64,000 nt of DNA, taken from NCBI RefSeq assembly GCF_020520425.1, contig NC_079491.1:40724027-40788026 (forward strand). Direction: 5' to 3'. Below the pieces are notes generated by a model. It did no database searches. It was not told the DNA's origin and saw only the letters and a program-made list of their open reading frames with translations. Shown in pieces: positions 12,640 through 23,078 of this stretch; the first letter of the stretch is position 1, and each line of letters begins with the position of its first letter. Source of the stretch: Spinacia oleracea. Lineage: Eukaryota > Streptophyta > Magnoliopsida > Caryophyllales > Amaranthaceae. The translations under genes were made by a program, and so were the position numbers.

Positions 12640-13085
12640 TTTAATTTTTTTTACCGTTAGAATGACATATTAGGATGGTTTTTTTTGGTCGTTATTGCTT
12701 AATTGTTCATCGTGAATAAGTATTTAACGATGAAATATCATGTTGTTATTTTTTAACGACGAAATAATAATTCGTCGTTAAATTTTAACGATGAAACAAT
12801 AGTTCGTCGTGAACTTTTAACGATGAAATCCTAAATTCATCGTTAACAATTAACGATGAACCCATAATTCGTCGTTAATTGTTAACGACGAAACGATACT
12901 CCGTCGTTAATGGTTAACGACGACATGATGTTTCATCGTTAATCTTTGTTAAATATTAACGACGAACATCGTCGTTAAAGCCAATAACGACGGAACCTGT
13001 TACAACAAACATCGTGTCCGTCGTTAAAGGTTTTAACGACGAAAATTGAGGCTTTTTACGACGAAATTGTTCGTCGTTAAATGTC
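12640..13085 (+). repeat. CACTA right subterminal repeat array
   Basis: More than a dozen copies of a 10-11 bp motif (TTAACGACGAA or TTAACGATGAA, and TTCGTCGTTAA in reverse) alternate in direct and inverted orientation. In well-studied CACTA elements such arrays bind the element's TNPA-type protein. Here that role is inferred from family knowledge. Confidence 0.8.
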
Positions 13086-13100
13086 CTTTTTCTAGTAGTG
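13073..13100 (+). repeat. CACTA right terminal inverted repeat
   Basis: Ends TTTTTCTAGTAGTG. Its reverse complement matches the left TIR at 7858-7885. It is followed by the TCA duplication at 13101-13103. Confidence 0.85.
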
Positions 13101-13371
13101 TCATCAACACACAAACAAAGCATTTCATATTTTCTCAGCTTTCCTTAGCTTTAGCCTTAGCGCTTAGTTTTTCCCTATGATTAGTAACCTAGCAGTAGTT
13201 CGTAGTTTTCTCCATGTATTGAAGAACTTCAAGCGGTTAACGTCAGTGTAGTTTCCAAGCATTCAACCATGGAGGTACATTTATTTATAATTTAATGTTT
13301 GTCTAGTTTTTTATTACACATTTCTTCATAATTTAATGTTTGTCCAGTTTTTATTACATATCAATCAATGA
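13101..13371. other. Pre-insertion flank between CACTA element and LINE
   Basis: No ORF of note. A pyrimidine-rich stretch is followed by CCATGGAGGTACAT at about 13268, which would fit a very short first coding exon with a GT donor. There is no matching downstream exon to support it. Two imperfect copies of ATAATTTAATGTTTGTC lie at about 13289 and 13328. It ends at the T-run that marks the 3' end of the minus-strand LINE. Confidence 0.35.
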
Positions 13372-16300
13372 TTTTTTTTTTCCTAAGCAAGAGAGAAATA
13401 TATTAATAGAGCAAACAATACAACTTAAGCTAAAACCAAGTGATACAAACCAACTAGGTTGGACTCTATCAACAAGGAATTAGCAACACACAGCTATACA
13501 AGGCAACACAAACAAAACAAACAAGCCAACATGCCCATTACAAGGCTAAAAACCAATCATAATCTCTTTTGCTCACAGATTTTGGCAGAATTACTTGGAT
13601 TCTGCCCCTAACCAATTGCTTCAAACTGCCCACAGTGTGACTAATAGTGGGAATTTTGTTGTCCCAGAAGCTTGCATTCCTACTCTTCCAAATCAGATAC
13701 ACAGCATTGCCAATAGCAGCAAAAATGACTTATTTTATGAACTTAGAAACACTAATATGGCCAGTCTTCCTTACTAACTGATGCAGATTACCCTTCATGG
13801 GGACACCCAACCAATTTTGCACGGCCTGAATAATTTGGCAACTAAATGGACACTGAAAGAAGAGATGATTGTGATTTTCATCCTGTAACCCACAAATCAA
13901 GCATAGAGCAGATTGACTAATGCCAATTCTAGCCAGTTTAGCTGTGGTCTGAAGCCTGCACTGAACAGCAAGCCAACAGATAAATCTGTGCTTAGGGGTG
14001 ATCAATCTGTTCCAAACCAATCTATCCCAAGGCACTCTAGGTTTCACACCCAAAAGTTTCTCATAGACTTGCTTCACTGAATAATGAGCCATGCCCTCCA
14101 GTTCTGCCAGAGTAAAACACTGCTTGAATTTCTCCTTAGTGTCACAAATTTGCCTCCAATACCAACTAGCAGAAGAGCTAGGTTGGTAATCCCACCATTC
14201 CCCATCTTTGAGATAGACTAAAGTAACCCATTTGATCTAGATATTGTCATGCTTTTTGACAAGAGCCCAAACATACTTCCCCATGAAGGCAATATTCCAC
14301 AATAAAACATCCCTAAAACCTAAGCCTCCATACTGCTTGTCACAAAAAACTTTATCCCAGGCTATATTACTTGGTTTCTGACTGAATGCTTGTCCACTCC
14401 ATAGAAATGCTCTACATATCTTCACAATGTCCTGCAGAACTCTTTTAGGAATGACATAGATCTGATCCCAATACATAATTGATTAGCTGTATTCTGGCAG
14501 TGTAAGAGAGGTTTCTTGAGCTCCAAATCTTAATCCTGGTGATCATTTTATCCACTAAATGCCCACGTTGAGCCACAGTAATCTGTTTAGAACATATGGG
14601 CACACCCAGGTACTTAAAAGGCAAAGAACTTCTGGAGAAACCAGAAACATCAACCACCCTTTGGACTTCAATCTCTGGCATACCATGACAGTACACAGAA
14701 GACTTCTGCTGATTTGCCTTTAAACCAGCTGAATTAGAGAAGAGCTTGAAAACCTGCAACAGAAGAAGAATGGACTGATAATCACCCTTACTGCAAAGAA
14801 TCAAATCATCAGCAAAACAAAGGTGAGTGAGCTTGATCTCCTTGCATCTTGGGTGAAACTGGAATTGGGGTAAGTCACACATTCTGTTCAAAATCCTAGA
14901 CAAGTATTCCATACATATGACAAACAACAGTGGAGAGATGGGGTCCCCCTGCCTTAAACCTCTCTTGGATTTAAAAAATCCATGCATACTTCCATTCAAC
15001 ATAAGAGAACATGGGAGTAGTAACACACTGCATCACTATTTTCACAAAAGAACAAGGGAAATCCAAATAAGTGAGCATTTCTTCCAAAAACTGCCAATCA
15101 ACTGTGTCATATGCCTTCTGAAGATCAATCTTCATTAGGCAGCTAGGTTTAACCCCCTTCCTTCCATAATGCTTCACTAAATCTTGAACAACCATAATAT
15201 TATGAACAATGAACCTTCCATGAACAAAACCACCTTGATTCTCCATAATCAGATCGGGTAACACTTGTCTTAATCTCCCACAAAGAACTTTTGTAATGCA
15301 TTTATAAATGGTGTTACAACAGGAAATGGGTCTGAATTCACTCACATCCTTTGGACACTTAGTCTTTGGAATGAGAGTGATGACAGTGTGGTTCACTTCC
15401 TTCAATAGCTTCCCATTCTGTAGCATGTCAAGGATAGCTGCAATTACCTCATCTCCAACAATATGCCGAGCATCTTTATAAAAATAAGACCCGAAACCAT
15501 CTGGACCAGGAGCTTTGACTCCTGGAATAGAGAAAAGAGCATTCTTCACCTCATCAGCAGTATATGGGGCATTTAGTATATTTTTGTGATGATCCTGACA
15601 CACAGAACCTTGCTGAACTATTTGTTTAAGAACAGGAGCTCTATGGTCATGAGTGCTACCTAAGAGCATTCTATAATAGTCTAAAAAGGCTTCAGAAACC
15701 TCATCAGCTGTGTCTTTCCAATCCCCATTCATATCACAAATACTATAGACTTGATTTTGCACTTTCCTAGCCTTGATACTTTGATGAAAAAGAGCAGTGT
15801 TTTCATCCCCTTCTTTAAGCCAAGCAACTTTAGCTTTTTAGCTTAAAAAGGCAAGATATGCCTTGTGTTTATCTTTATATTCTTGTATAGCTTTCAACTT
15901 TGCATCAGCTACATTGGGATCAGTAGGATTGCTATGCATAGCACTTTGAGCATCCACAAAATCTTGATATGCCTTTAGATCAACAGTTTGAACATCAGTA
16001 AACCCCACTTTATTCAGATTTCTCAAGGCTTGTTTAACTTTCTTTAGTTTACTAACCAAGCTGAACATTTTATTTCCAACTATGTGAACATTCCAAGCCT
16101 TCTTGACAGTTTCTGAAAACACAGGTGAGCTTTTCCACATTGTAAAGTATTTGAAAGGTTTTCTCCCTCCACCACTCCTAGGGTACACTGTTAATAGACT
16201 AGGAGAATGATCAAAATGCCCTTCAGGCATGAAACAGACTTCAGCAGCTGAGAAACACCCTTGCCATGCTTGATTAGCCATGAATCTGTCTATTTTTTAG

Positions 16301-16761
16301 AATACCCTATTAGTGCCTTGCTGCTTGTTATTCCAAGTGAAAAAATTTCCCACACTTTTGATATCCTCCATTCCACAAGCATGGATGCAATTACTTATAT
16401 CAACAATATCACTCTGTCTTACAGGGGCCCCAATTCTTTCATCTACTGCCAACACACTATTAAATTCACCACACAAAATCCAAGGATCTTGAGTGTTAAG
16501 CAACTTTGAATCCCTCCATAACTCCTGTCTCAAGCTAGAATTATTAAAAGCATAAATGAAGGTACAATAAAAACTATGCATGCCACTAACTGGAGTAACA
16601 TGGCATTGCACAAACTGACTAGAAGCAGCCACTATATTAACTGCGAAACAACCAGATTTCCAAGCTACCACAATTCTACCTCCATCATGAAAGCTAGAAT
16701 TGCTTGTAAAACACCAGTTTGCAAACACTCTTTGATAAAGCTTCCCAAGGTTTGAGAGCTT
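13372..16761 (-). mobile_element. L1-type LINE, 3' half (ORF2 endonuclease to poly-A)
   Basis: This is the distal part of a minus-strand non-LTR retrotransposon whose 5' part lies at 49957-51482. The poly-A tail appears as ten T at 13372-13381. Reading leftward from 16761 are endonuclease, reverse transcriptase, a zf-RVT cysteine/histidine region and a C-terminal helical segment. Joining the halves across the AGCTT duplication gives one continuous reading frame (KVKL then SNLGKLYQ). No LINE target-site duplication was found at the outer ends. Confidence 0.9.
13590..16761 (-). pseudogene. LINE ORF2 (endonuclease/reverse transcriptase), broken
   Basis: Domains in minus order: the endonuclease continues from 16761 with ILCGEFNSVL, where the usual catalytic GDFN is GEFN, and SNCIHACGMEDI. 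The RT follows at about 15760-14450, with GPDGFGSYFYKDA, LIPKTKCPKDVSEFRPISC, QKAYDTVDW and an intact FADDLILCS catalytic box. A zf-RVT domain with LCLICGLQDENHNHLFFQCP follows at about 14092-13730, then FAAIGNAVYLIWKSRN at about 13700. The frame is interrupted several times: in-frame stops near 16296 (before KIDRFMANQAW) and 15838, and frame changes near 15000, 14470 and 14240. An active element would use this protein for target-primed reverse transcription; this copy cannot make it. Confidence 0.88.
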
Positions 16762-18185
16762 TGTTAGGTTATGATACATATGATATTACATAAATCATGC
16801 GGAAACAACCATTAACCCAGGAATACATATTATTTACACATAATCATATAGCATAATTTAGATGCATACTCTTTGTTGCGTGCCCTCCCTAGCTGCGCCC
16901 GAACCGAACAAGAACAAGTCTTTAGGACTCCAAGTGTCGTCCCTCCGTAGATAGTCCACAGCACGTCCGGATCCGCCTTAAGATTGACCAACTAGAATCG
17001 CCCTTAAGGTACTAGAATTTTCGGCACTTTTTGAGCAAGATGTGTGATTGAATTTTCTCTCAAAAACTCACTTTGAATACTTTGAAACTCGTTATAAATT
17101 GTGAACCCAGGCCACATATTTATAGGGGTACGGAAAGGGAATTGGAATCCTATTCAGATACAAATTAATTAAACCTAGAATCCTACAAGAACTCTAATTA
17201 ATTAATTTATCAAATAGAATTAGGAATTTAATCATTAACCGAACTCTGCATGTTTTAGGAATCGTGCATGAACACAAACACTTACGCACACACACACGGC
17301 AGCCACGATGGGCCGCCCATGCGCGTGCGTGCGAGCAACAGCCCACGCAGCGAGGCCTACGCGAGCTACAAGCCCACGTAGCTCCTGCGCGCGCTGTGCG
17401 CGCTGCCACGGCCTGCTGGGCCTGGCCTTGCGCTGGGCCTGGCGTGGCCTTGGCTGTTCGTGTGGCGCGCTTGGCTTGCTGGGCGATGGCCTGGCTTCGT
17501 GCTGGGCCCTCGTCCGGCAGGCCTCGTCCGATGCTTATTCGTACGATACGCTTCCGATTAAATTTCCGATTCCGGAATTCATTTCCGATACGAACAATAT
17601 TTAACATTTCCGATTCCGAAATTAATTTCCGTTTCGAACAAATATTTAATATTTCCGTTTCCAGAATTATTTTCCGATTCCGATAATATTTCCGATTCTG
17701 ACAATATTTCCGTTTCCGGCAATATTTCCGATTCTGGCAATATTTCCATTTCCGATAATATTTTCCGATACGTACCATGTTTCCGTTTCCGGCAACATCT
17801 ACGACTTGGATAATATTTATATTTCCGATACGATCCATATTTCCGTTTCCGGCAATATCATCGTTTCCGGAGTATTCATTTCTTGCCTGTGACGATCTCA
17901 GCTCCCACTGAAACCAAGATCCGTCGATTCCGAATATTCATAGATGGAGTATTTAATGCCATTAAATACTTGATCCGTTTACGTACTATTTGTGTGACCC
18001 TACGGGTTCAGTCAAGAGTAAGCTGTGGATTAATATCATTAATTCCACTTGAACTGAAGCGGCCTCTAGCTAGGCATTCAGCTCACTTGATCTCACTGAA
18101 TTATTAAGTTGTTAATTAATACTGAACCGCATTTATTAGACTTATCATAGAATGCATACTTGGACCAAGGGCATTATTTCCTTCA
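16762..18185 (-). repeat. Element 1, 3' LTR (left copy)
   Basis: Starts TGTTAGGTTATGATACATAT and ends ATTATTTCCTTCA. It contains a GC-rich centre (17290-17530) and an array of TTTCCGTTTCCGG-like units (17553-17875). It is followed by the PPT. Confidence 0.93.
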
Positions 18186-18213
18186 GTCTCCCACTTGTCC
18201 TTAGGGACAAGTG
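18186..18213 (-). other. Element 1 polypurine tract and adjacent hairpin
   Basis: The minus strand reads AAGTGGGAGAC directly before the LTR, a typical copia PPT. A perfect 9-bp inverted repeat (CACTTGTCC / GGACAAGTG, loop TTAG) occupies 18192-18213. The same arrangement occurs in elements 2 and 3. Confidence 0.8.
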
Positions 18214-18451
18214 TGCATTTCCTAATTCCTTTGTCGCTCGATGCTTGCTCTTGAACATAAGGTAAGAGTTGTCATCCTTATTATGTCCAGAGGTGTTCCT
18301 CGGTTTCAGAGTTCAACTGATCAAATAAACAGATAATCATAGCCTATGATTCATCCGAGCACGGCCATGCATTTCACAGTTTCTAGCTCTCCGAGTGGCC
18401 TTGTACAACTTTTAAGCATCTCATCCCGATTTATGGGAGGACAATCCCAAT
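18186..18451 (-). other. Element 1 3' non-coding remnant
   Basis: Nearly identical to 23051-23316 in element 2, then breaks off abruptly after CAATCCCAAT at 18451. This marks the edge of a deletion or insertion that removed element 1 pol. Confidence 0.75.
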
Positions 18452-18568
18452 GTAACACAAAAATAAAATAAAAAGTTCCAAAAAAAATCAAAAGCATAAT
18501 GTAACACAGCTGGGATCAAGGAGGATGGTTTTGGTATGTAGCAAGTGTAGGTTGGTCCTTTCACAACT

Positions 18569-18720
18569 TCATATCGATCCACATCTTTTCTCAATTTCTA
18601 CTTCTTCCTTTAATTCTCCCACTTTCTCATCAATATTCTCATTATCAAAAGATGTATCAACAAACAACAGAGGACTGTTTACCTTAGGAACCACGTTGTT
18701 AACCCTTTCATATTTACTCC
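18569..18720 (-). pseudogene. Exon-like acidic reading frame
   Basis: The minus strand reads NWSKYERVNNVVPKVNSPLL, then FVDTSFDNENIDEKVGELKE and EVEIEKRCGSI before a stop. The composition is acidic and coiled-coil-like. It lies beside a 21-T run on its upstream side. Family not recognised; possible captured host exon. Confidence 0.25.
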
Positions 18721-18879
18721 AATTTTTTTTTTTTTTTTTTTTTGTATAACAACGCCATCCTTTTAATATAACACATAATCCATAAATCTTCAATATTAAT
18801 TGCAAACCCTTGTCACCATATTTACATCATCAACCGAAGGAACACGGAATGAGGTAATTTCCCCCTTAGAACAATCCGT

Positions 18880-18912
18880 ATTTATTTATTTATTTATTTA
18901 TTTTTTATTTTT
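18880..18912. repeat. ATTT tetranucleotide microsatellite
   Basis: Several tandem TATT/TTTA units followed by a T-rich tail. Confidence 0.8.
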
Positions 18913-19899
18913 TTTTCAGTTTATGCAATAACCTCACCACCCAACGCGGGTCGGTGTTGGGCCTCCTTATCTCTCGGCGAACTGAACAGAAACACGGGGG
19001 GGTGTGGGTTTTTCTCTGACGGGTCGGGGCTTGGTTTGTGGTTGCGAACAGGGCAGGCGGGTCGCGAACGGGTCTGGGAATCGATGGTGGGCGCGAACGG
19101 GCAGGGCGAGGGTTTGCGTTCGCGAACCGGGTGGAGTGAGGGCTGGTGTTCGCGGACGGTTCGGTGTTTAGGGGAACAGGAACGGTGTTTGGTTTGTCAG
19201 AGTCGGACGACGGGTTAGTGTGGGTGGCCGGCGTCGAGGGTTGTTGTGGGGTGAGGAGGTGGTGGTTCGTGGCTGGGGAGAAGTACGAATGTGTGGTGGT
19301 TCGCGGCTGGGCTCGAGGCTAGCGGGTGGGCTCAGTCGATTGGCCGGGTCGAGTCTGGTCGCCGAACCGAGGTCGCCGGTGGTCGTGGTCTGTTGGGTCC
19401 GGCCGCCGGTGATGGTGGTGGTGGTGGTTTTCAGTTTGGGTGTTTTTCATGGCTAGGGTTTTAATTTGGGGATTTTTAATTTTTAGGGTTCCTTGTGTTT
19501 GGAAAGGATCATGTGTTTTGAATTGGTGAGATTTGAATTTGTAGTGGTTATGGGTATGAGAGATCCATATGTGTAATCCATTAGCTTTTAATTTTGGAAA
19601 AAATAAAATTTAATGGAATAATAAAAAATTATGGATATATAAAAGTAAAAATAAAATAAAAATAATTTGTGGAAAAATAAAAGATGGAAAAAAAATTGTA
19701 ATAAAAAGAATATATCCATGATCCTCCTATTTTAGTGAAACTAATTAAATCACGTATCTCATATTACTGACCAATTAAATACATATTTTAATTCTAAATT
19801 TTTGGTTGTTCCTTAACAATGGTAAACTTCAGTTATGCTTTACGCACATGTATTTATAATGGTATATAGTAGTTATGCATAAATCTATAAAAGTAATAC

Positions 19900-19992
19900 C
19901 TTGTGGGGAACTTTCCTGCTTACTTATCTCAGCTTGATCATCCCGAGGTCCAATCTCATTTTCCCGTGCTTCTTTCTGCTTGTTTACTTTGC
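19900..19992 (-). pseudogene. Exon-like frame fused to truncated element X RT
   Basis: Directly after the last recognisable RT residues (NENLCKEHA), the minus strand continues in one frame with KVNKQKEARENEIGPRDDQ and AEISKQESSPQ. It ends at CAAG|GTATTAC, a good splice-donor context. Charged, low-hydrophobic composition suggests an internal exon of a cellular gene. Parent unknown. Confidence 0.3.
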
Positions 19993-21252
19993 ATGTTCCT
20001 TGCACAAATTTTCATTAGTTGTACCAAACAGTATATTATCAACGTAAAATTGTACAACTAGTGAGTCAGTTCCTTTTGATTTTAAGAATAAAGTTTTGTC
20101 ATATCTGCTTCGTTTAAAATCATTTTTCAGAAGGATTTTAGATAATATTTCGCACCACGATCTTGTAACTTGCTTTAACCCATGGAGAGCTTTGTCAGGC
20201 TTATAGATGTGATTTGAAAATTCATGATTTTTATAATGGGGAGGTTGTTCCACACATACGTCCTTTTTAAAAAATTCATTTATGGAGACACGTTTGACGT
20301 CAATGTGGTACAACTTAATTTCTGTAAAGGCTGCAAAAACAATTAAAGTTTTTATACTTTCTAATCTAACAACAGGAACAAAAGTTTCTTCGAAATTAGT
20401 ACCTTCCTGTTGATTGTAGCCTTTAACAACTAACCTTGCTCTGTTCCTGACCATTGTTCCACATTTATCAAGCTTGATCCTGTACATCCATTTGAGTTCT
20501 ATCCCCTTCTGGTTATTTGGCTTGATTATGGAGAGGAACGCATGGAAAGTACAGAAGTTCCTAAGTTCAGATCTTGTCACAATTCCTCTTTCAATGTCAC
20601 TGACGATCAGATCCATTGGAGAGGAACTCTGATGTTTCCATGGCTTAGGTTGAGATTGAGCCACAAGAATATTCAAACTTTCCTCAGTTACTTCTGTTTC
20701 TTGAGTTCCTTGAGATCCTCGAGTTCCTTGTTCCTGTTGAATAATAGGGTGATCCTCAGGAACAGGAACTTCTGGATCATGAACTCTAAGATCTTGTTCC
20801 TCTTGAGTAGGAACTCCCTGATTCACTTTGATTTCTTGAACTCCTGATTCAACTGTCTCTTTATGTTGTCTAGCTGGAGAAGTTTCCTCATTGTTATCTG
20901 TGAAGTGAATCAAACCATTTTCGAAATCCTTCTGTTCCTGAACTTCATTAGTTTCATCAAGCCTAATATGTACATTTTCAACTCTTTTAAAAGAGTCTTT
21001 AAGAGAGGTGTTCCTGTCAGGCAACTGAAAGAACCTACCATGTACATCAGATTTAACATTATCGAGGTAGGTTGTGTGTTCTTTGCTAAGTTCCATTGCC
21101 TTGTCACTTTGAGCCTTTATTACGATAAGCTTTTTAAAAGTGTCTAGAGTTTCTATCAATAATTCCACTAATTTATTTACAGACAGAGATTGAAGAGTTG
21201 AGGAACTTACTTCACTTGATGGATCTTGTGTTGATTCATCGATCTTTGCCAT
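19993..21252 (-). pseudogene. Element X gag C-terminus fused to reverse transcriptase (RVT_2), internally deleted
   Basis: The frame opens at 21252 with the gag C-terminal part (MAKIDESTQDPSSEV, SVNKLVELLIETLDTFKKL). It passes through a low-complexity linker rich in Gln/Glu and joins the conserved copia linker KPWKHQSSSPMDLIVSDIE and the RT core (RARLVVKGYNQQEGTNFEET, HIDVKRVSINEFF, KALHGLKQ). The protease and integrase that normally lie between gag and RT are absent, and about 50 residues before RARLVVKGY are also lost. The catalytic YVDD box reads YVDN. The protein cannot be functional. The frame ends at a stop soon after NENLCKEH. Confidence 0.88.
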
Positions 21253-21672
21253 AAGACAAAGGTTTGCTGTTCTTCTGGTTGATCCTCATCTTCTTCCGAG
21301 TCAGTGGCTTCTTCCCAAGCTTCGATCATTGCCTTCTTGAAGTTGGGCTTGGCAAAGGTGGATTTGTTGAATCTTTCCTTATATTGATCCTTTCCCTTGC
21401 CTTTCCCTTTTTCATTTTCCCACTGAGGGCAGTCTTTGATTTGATGGTCAGAATCACCGCACTTGAAACATCCTTGGTCAGACTTGGAACCGCTTGGTTT
21501 TCTCATTGAGTTCCTTCCTCTTAGATTTCCAGGTTTAGAGTTCCTGTAAAATCTTTTCATTCTTCTGACCAACGTAGCAACCTCATCTTCATCAGGTTCT
21601 GAGTCCTCCTGTTCCTCAGCCTTGAGAGCAAGGCCTCGGTTCTCAGGAACAGCTGCTCCTAGATGTAATTCG
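21207..21672 (-). pseudogene. Element X gag, second part with zinc knuckle
   Basis: Continues the gag interrupted by element 2. From the ATTCG duplication it reads ELHLGAAVPENRGLALKAEE, then an acidic stretch and LVRRMKRFYRNSKPGNLRG, then a CX2CX4HX4C knuckle (CFKCGDSDHQIKDC). It drifts out of frame near 21250, where the next frame (MAKIDEST) takes over: one frameshift. Confidence 0.88.
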
Positions 21673-23050
21673 TGTTAGGTTATGATTCATATGACAGTTC
21701 ATAAATCATGCGGAAAAACCATAAAGCCAGGAAACATATTATTTACACATAATCATTTAGCATAGTTTAGATGCATACTCTTTGTTGCGTGCCTTCCCTA
21801 GCTGCGCCCGAACCGAACAAGAACAAGTCTTTAGGACTCCAAGTGTCGTCCCTCCGTAGATAGTCCACAGCACGTCCGGATCCGCCTTAAGATTGACCAA
21901 CTAGAATCGCCCTTAAGGTTCTAATATTTTCGGTTAGGTAGGCAAGAATATTGGCTGATTTTTCTGCTTAAAAATCTTAGTTTTGAATACTTAAAACTTG
22001 TGTATAAATAATGACCCCTAGGCCTTTATTTATAGAGTTATGGAAAAGGAATCGTAATCCTAGTAGGATACGAATTAATTGAAATTAGAATCCTACATGA
22101 ATTCTATTTAATTAATTTATCCAATTAGGAATAGGAATTTAATCATACACTAACTCTTGTAGATTTAGGAATCACGCATGAGCACAAACTCACACACACA
22201 CGGCAGCCACAAGGGCTGCCCATGCGCGTGCGAGCAGCAGCCCACGCAGCGCGGCCCACGCATCCGTGGCCTTGGCGCGCGCTGGGCCTGCCTTGCGGTA
22301 GGCCTGGGCGCTGCCTTGGCTGGGCTTGTGGCGCGCGTGCTTGCTGGGCGATGGCCCGGCTTCGTGCTGGGCCTTCGTCCGGCAGGCCTCGTCCGATGCT
22401 AATTCGTACGATACGCTTCCGATTAAATTTCCAGTTCCGGAATTTATTTCCGATACGAACAATATTTAATATTTCCGATTCCGGAATTAATTTCCGTTTC
22501 GAACAAATATTTAATATTTCCGTTTCCGGAATTATTTTCCGATTCCGGTAATATTTCCGATTCTGACAATATTTCCGTTTCCGGCAATATTTCTGATTCT
22601 GGTAATATTTCCATTTCCAATAATATTTTCCGATACGTACCATGTTTCCGTTTCCGGCAACATCTACGACTTGGATAATATTCATATTTCCGATACGATC
22701 CATATTTCCGTTTCCGGCAATATCATCGTTTCCGGAGTATTCATTTCTTGCCTGTGACGATCTTAGCTCCCACTGAAACCAAGATCCGTCGGTTCCGAAT
22801 ATTCATAGATGGAGTATTTAATGCCATTAAATACTTGATCCGTTTACGTACTATTTGTGTGACCCTACGGGTTCAGTCAAGAGTAAGCTGTGGATTAATA
22901 TCATTAATTCCACTTGAACTGAAGCGGCCTCTAGCTAGGCATTCAGCTCACTTGATCTCACTGAATTATTAACTTGTTAATTAATACTGAACCGCATTTA
23001 TTAGACTTAATATAGAATGCATACTTGGACCAAGGGCATTATTTCCTTCA
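21673..23050 (-). repeat. Element 2, 3' LTR (left copy)
   Basis: TGTTAGGTTATGATTCATAT to ATTTCCTTCA. The GATTCATATGACAG variant is shared with the right copy. Contains the TTTCCG-type array at about 22420-22740. Confidence 0.93.
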
Positions 23051-23078
23051 GTCTCCCACTTGTCCTTAGGGACAAGTG
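23051..23078 (-). other. Element 2 polypurine tract and hairpin
   Basis: Plus-strand GTCTCCC next to the LTR, then the stem CACTTGTCC / GGACAAGTG at 23057-23065 and 23070-23078, identical to element 1. Confidence 0.8.

Larger units (their letters stand above)
7858..13100 (+). mobile_element. CACTA (En/Spm) DNA transposon, 5243 bp, apparently non-autonomous
   Basis: Both ends are present. The left end reads CACTACTTGAAATGACACAT. The right end, reverse-complemented, reads CACTACTAGAAAAAGGACAT. They match at most positions over about 28 bp and continue into ATTTAAC. The flanking 3-bp duplication is TCA at 7855-7857 and 13101-13103, the normal size for this superfamily. Dense subterminal TTAACGACGAA motifs in both orientations fill 12640-13085, with a few at 7890-8030. 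No transposase of usual length is readable. The interior is T-rich and intron-like with short exon-like pieces, so I infer a defective or gene-capturing copy moved in trans. Confidence 0.9.
18452..19992. other. Foreign block between element 1 remnant and element X
   Basis: This stretch matches neither element 1 nor X. It holds a run of 21 T (18723-18743), an ATTT microsatellite (about 18880-18912), and a GC-rich tract (18940-19460). The minus strand of that tract reads as proline/arginine-rich low-complexity sequence, like the centre of a long LTR or a 5' UTR. AT-rich sequence fills 19460-19900. Two exon-like frames on the minus strand are listed separately. No TSD pair could be assigned to the block, so its origin is unresolved. 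Confidence 0.5.

Noticed and set aside
13257..13290. Two-codon first exon (ATGGAG then GT donor) of a disrupted host gene
   Set aside because: Motif too short. No downstream exon was found beyond the LINE at 51483, so there is no support beyond coincidence.
17194..17838. Minus-strand Lys/Arg/Tyr-rich frame over the LTR motif array (repeated at 22143, 31130, 34476, 43481 and 48965)
   Set aside because: It is the translation of the repeated TTTCCG-type array inside the LTR. It occurs in every LTR copy and has no family match that I recognise.
16762..18185. Six LTR-like copies as independent solo LTRs
   Set aside because: TSD matching pairs them as 16762/48533, 21673/30660 and 33714/42694. None is solo.
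22748..22972. 74-residue frame MPVTILAPTETKIRRFR found in all LTR copies
   Set aside because: Conserved only because the LTRs are recent copies of each other. No evidence of translation or selection.
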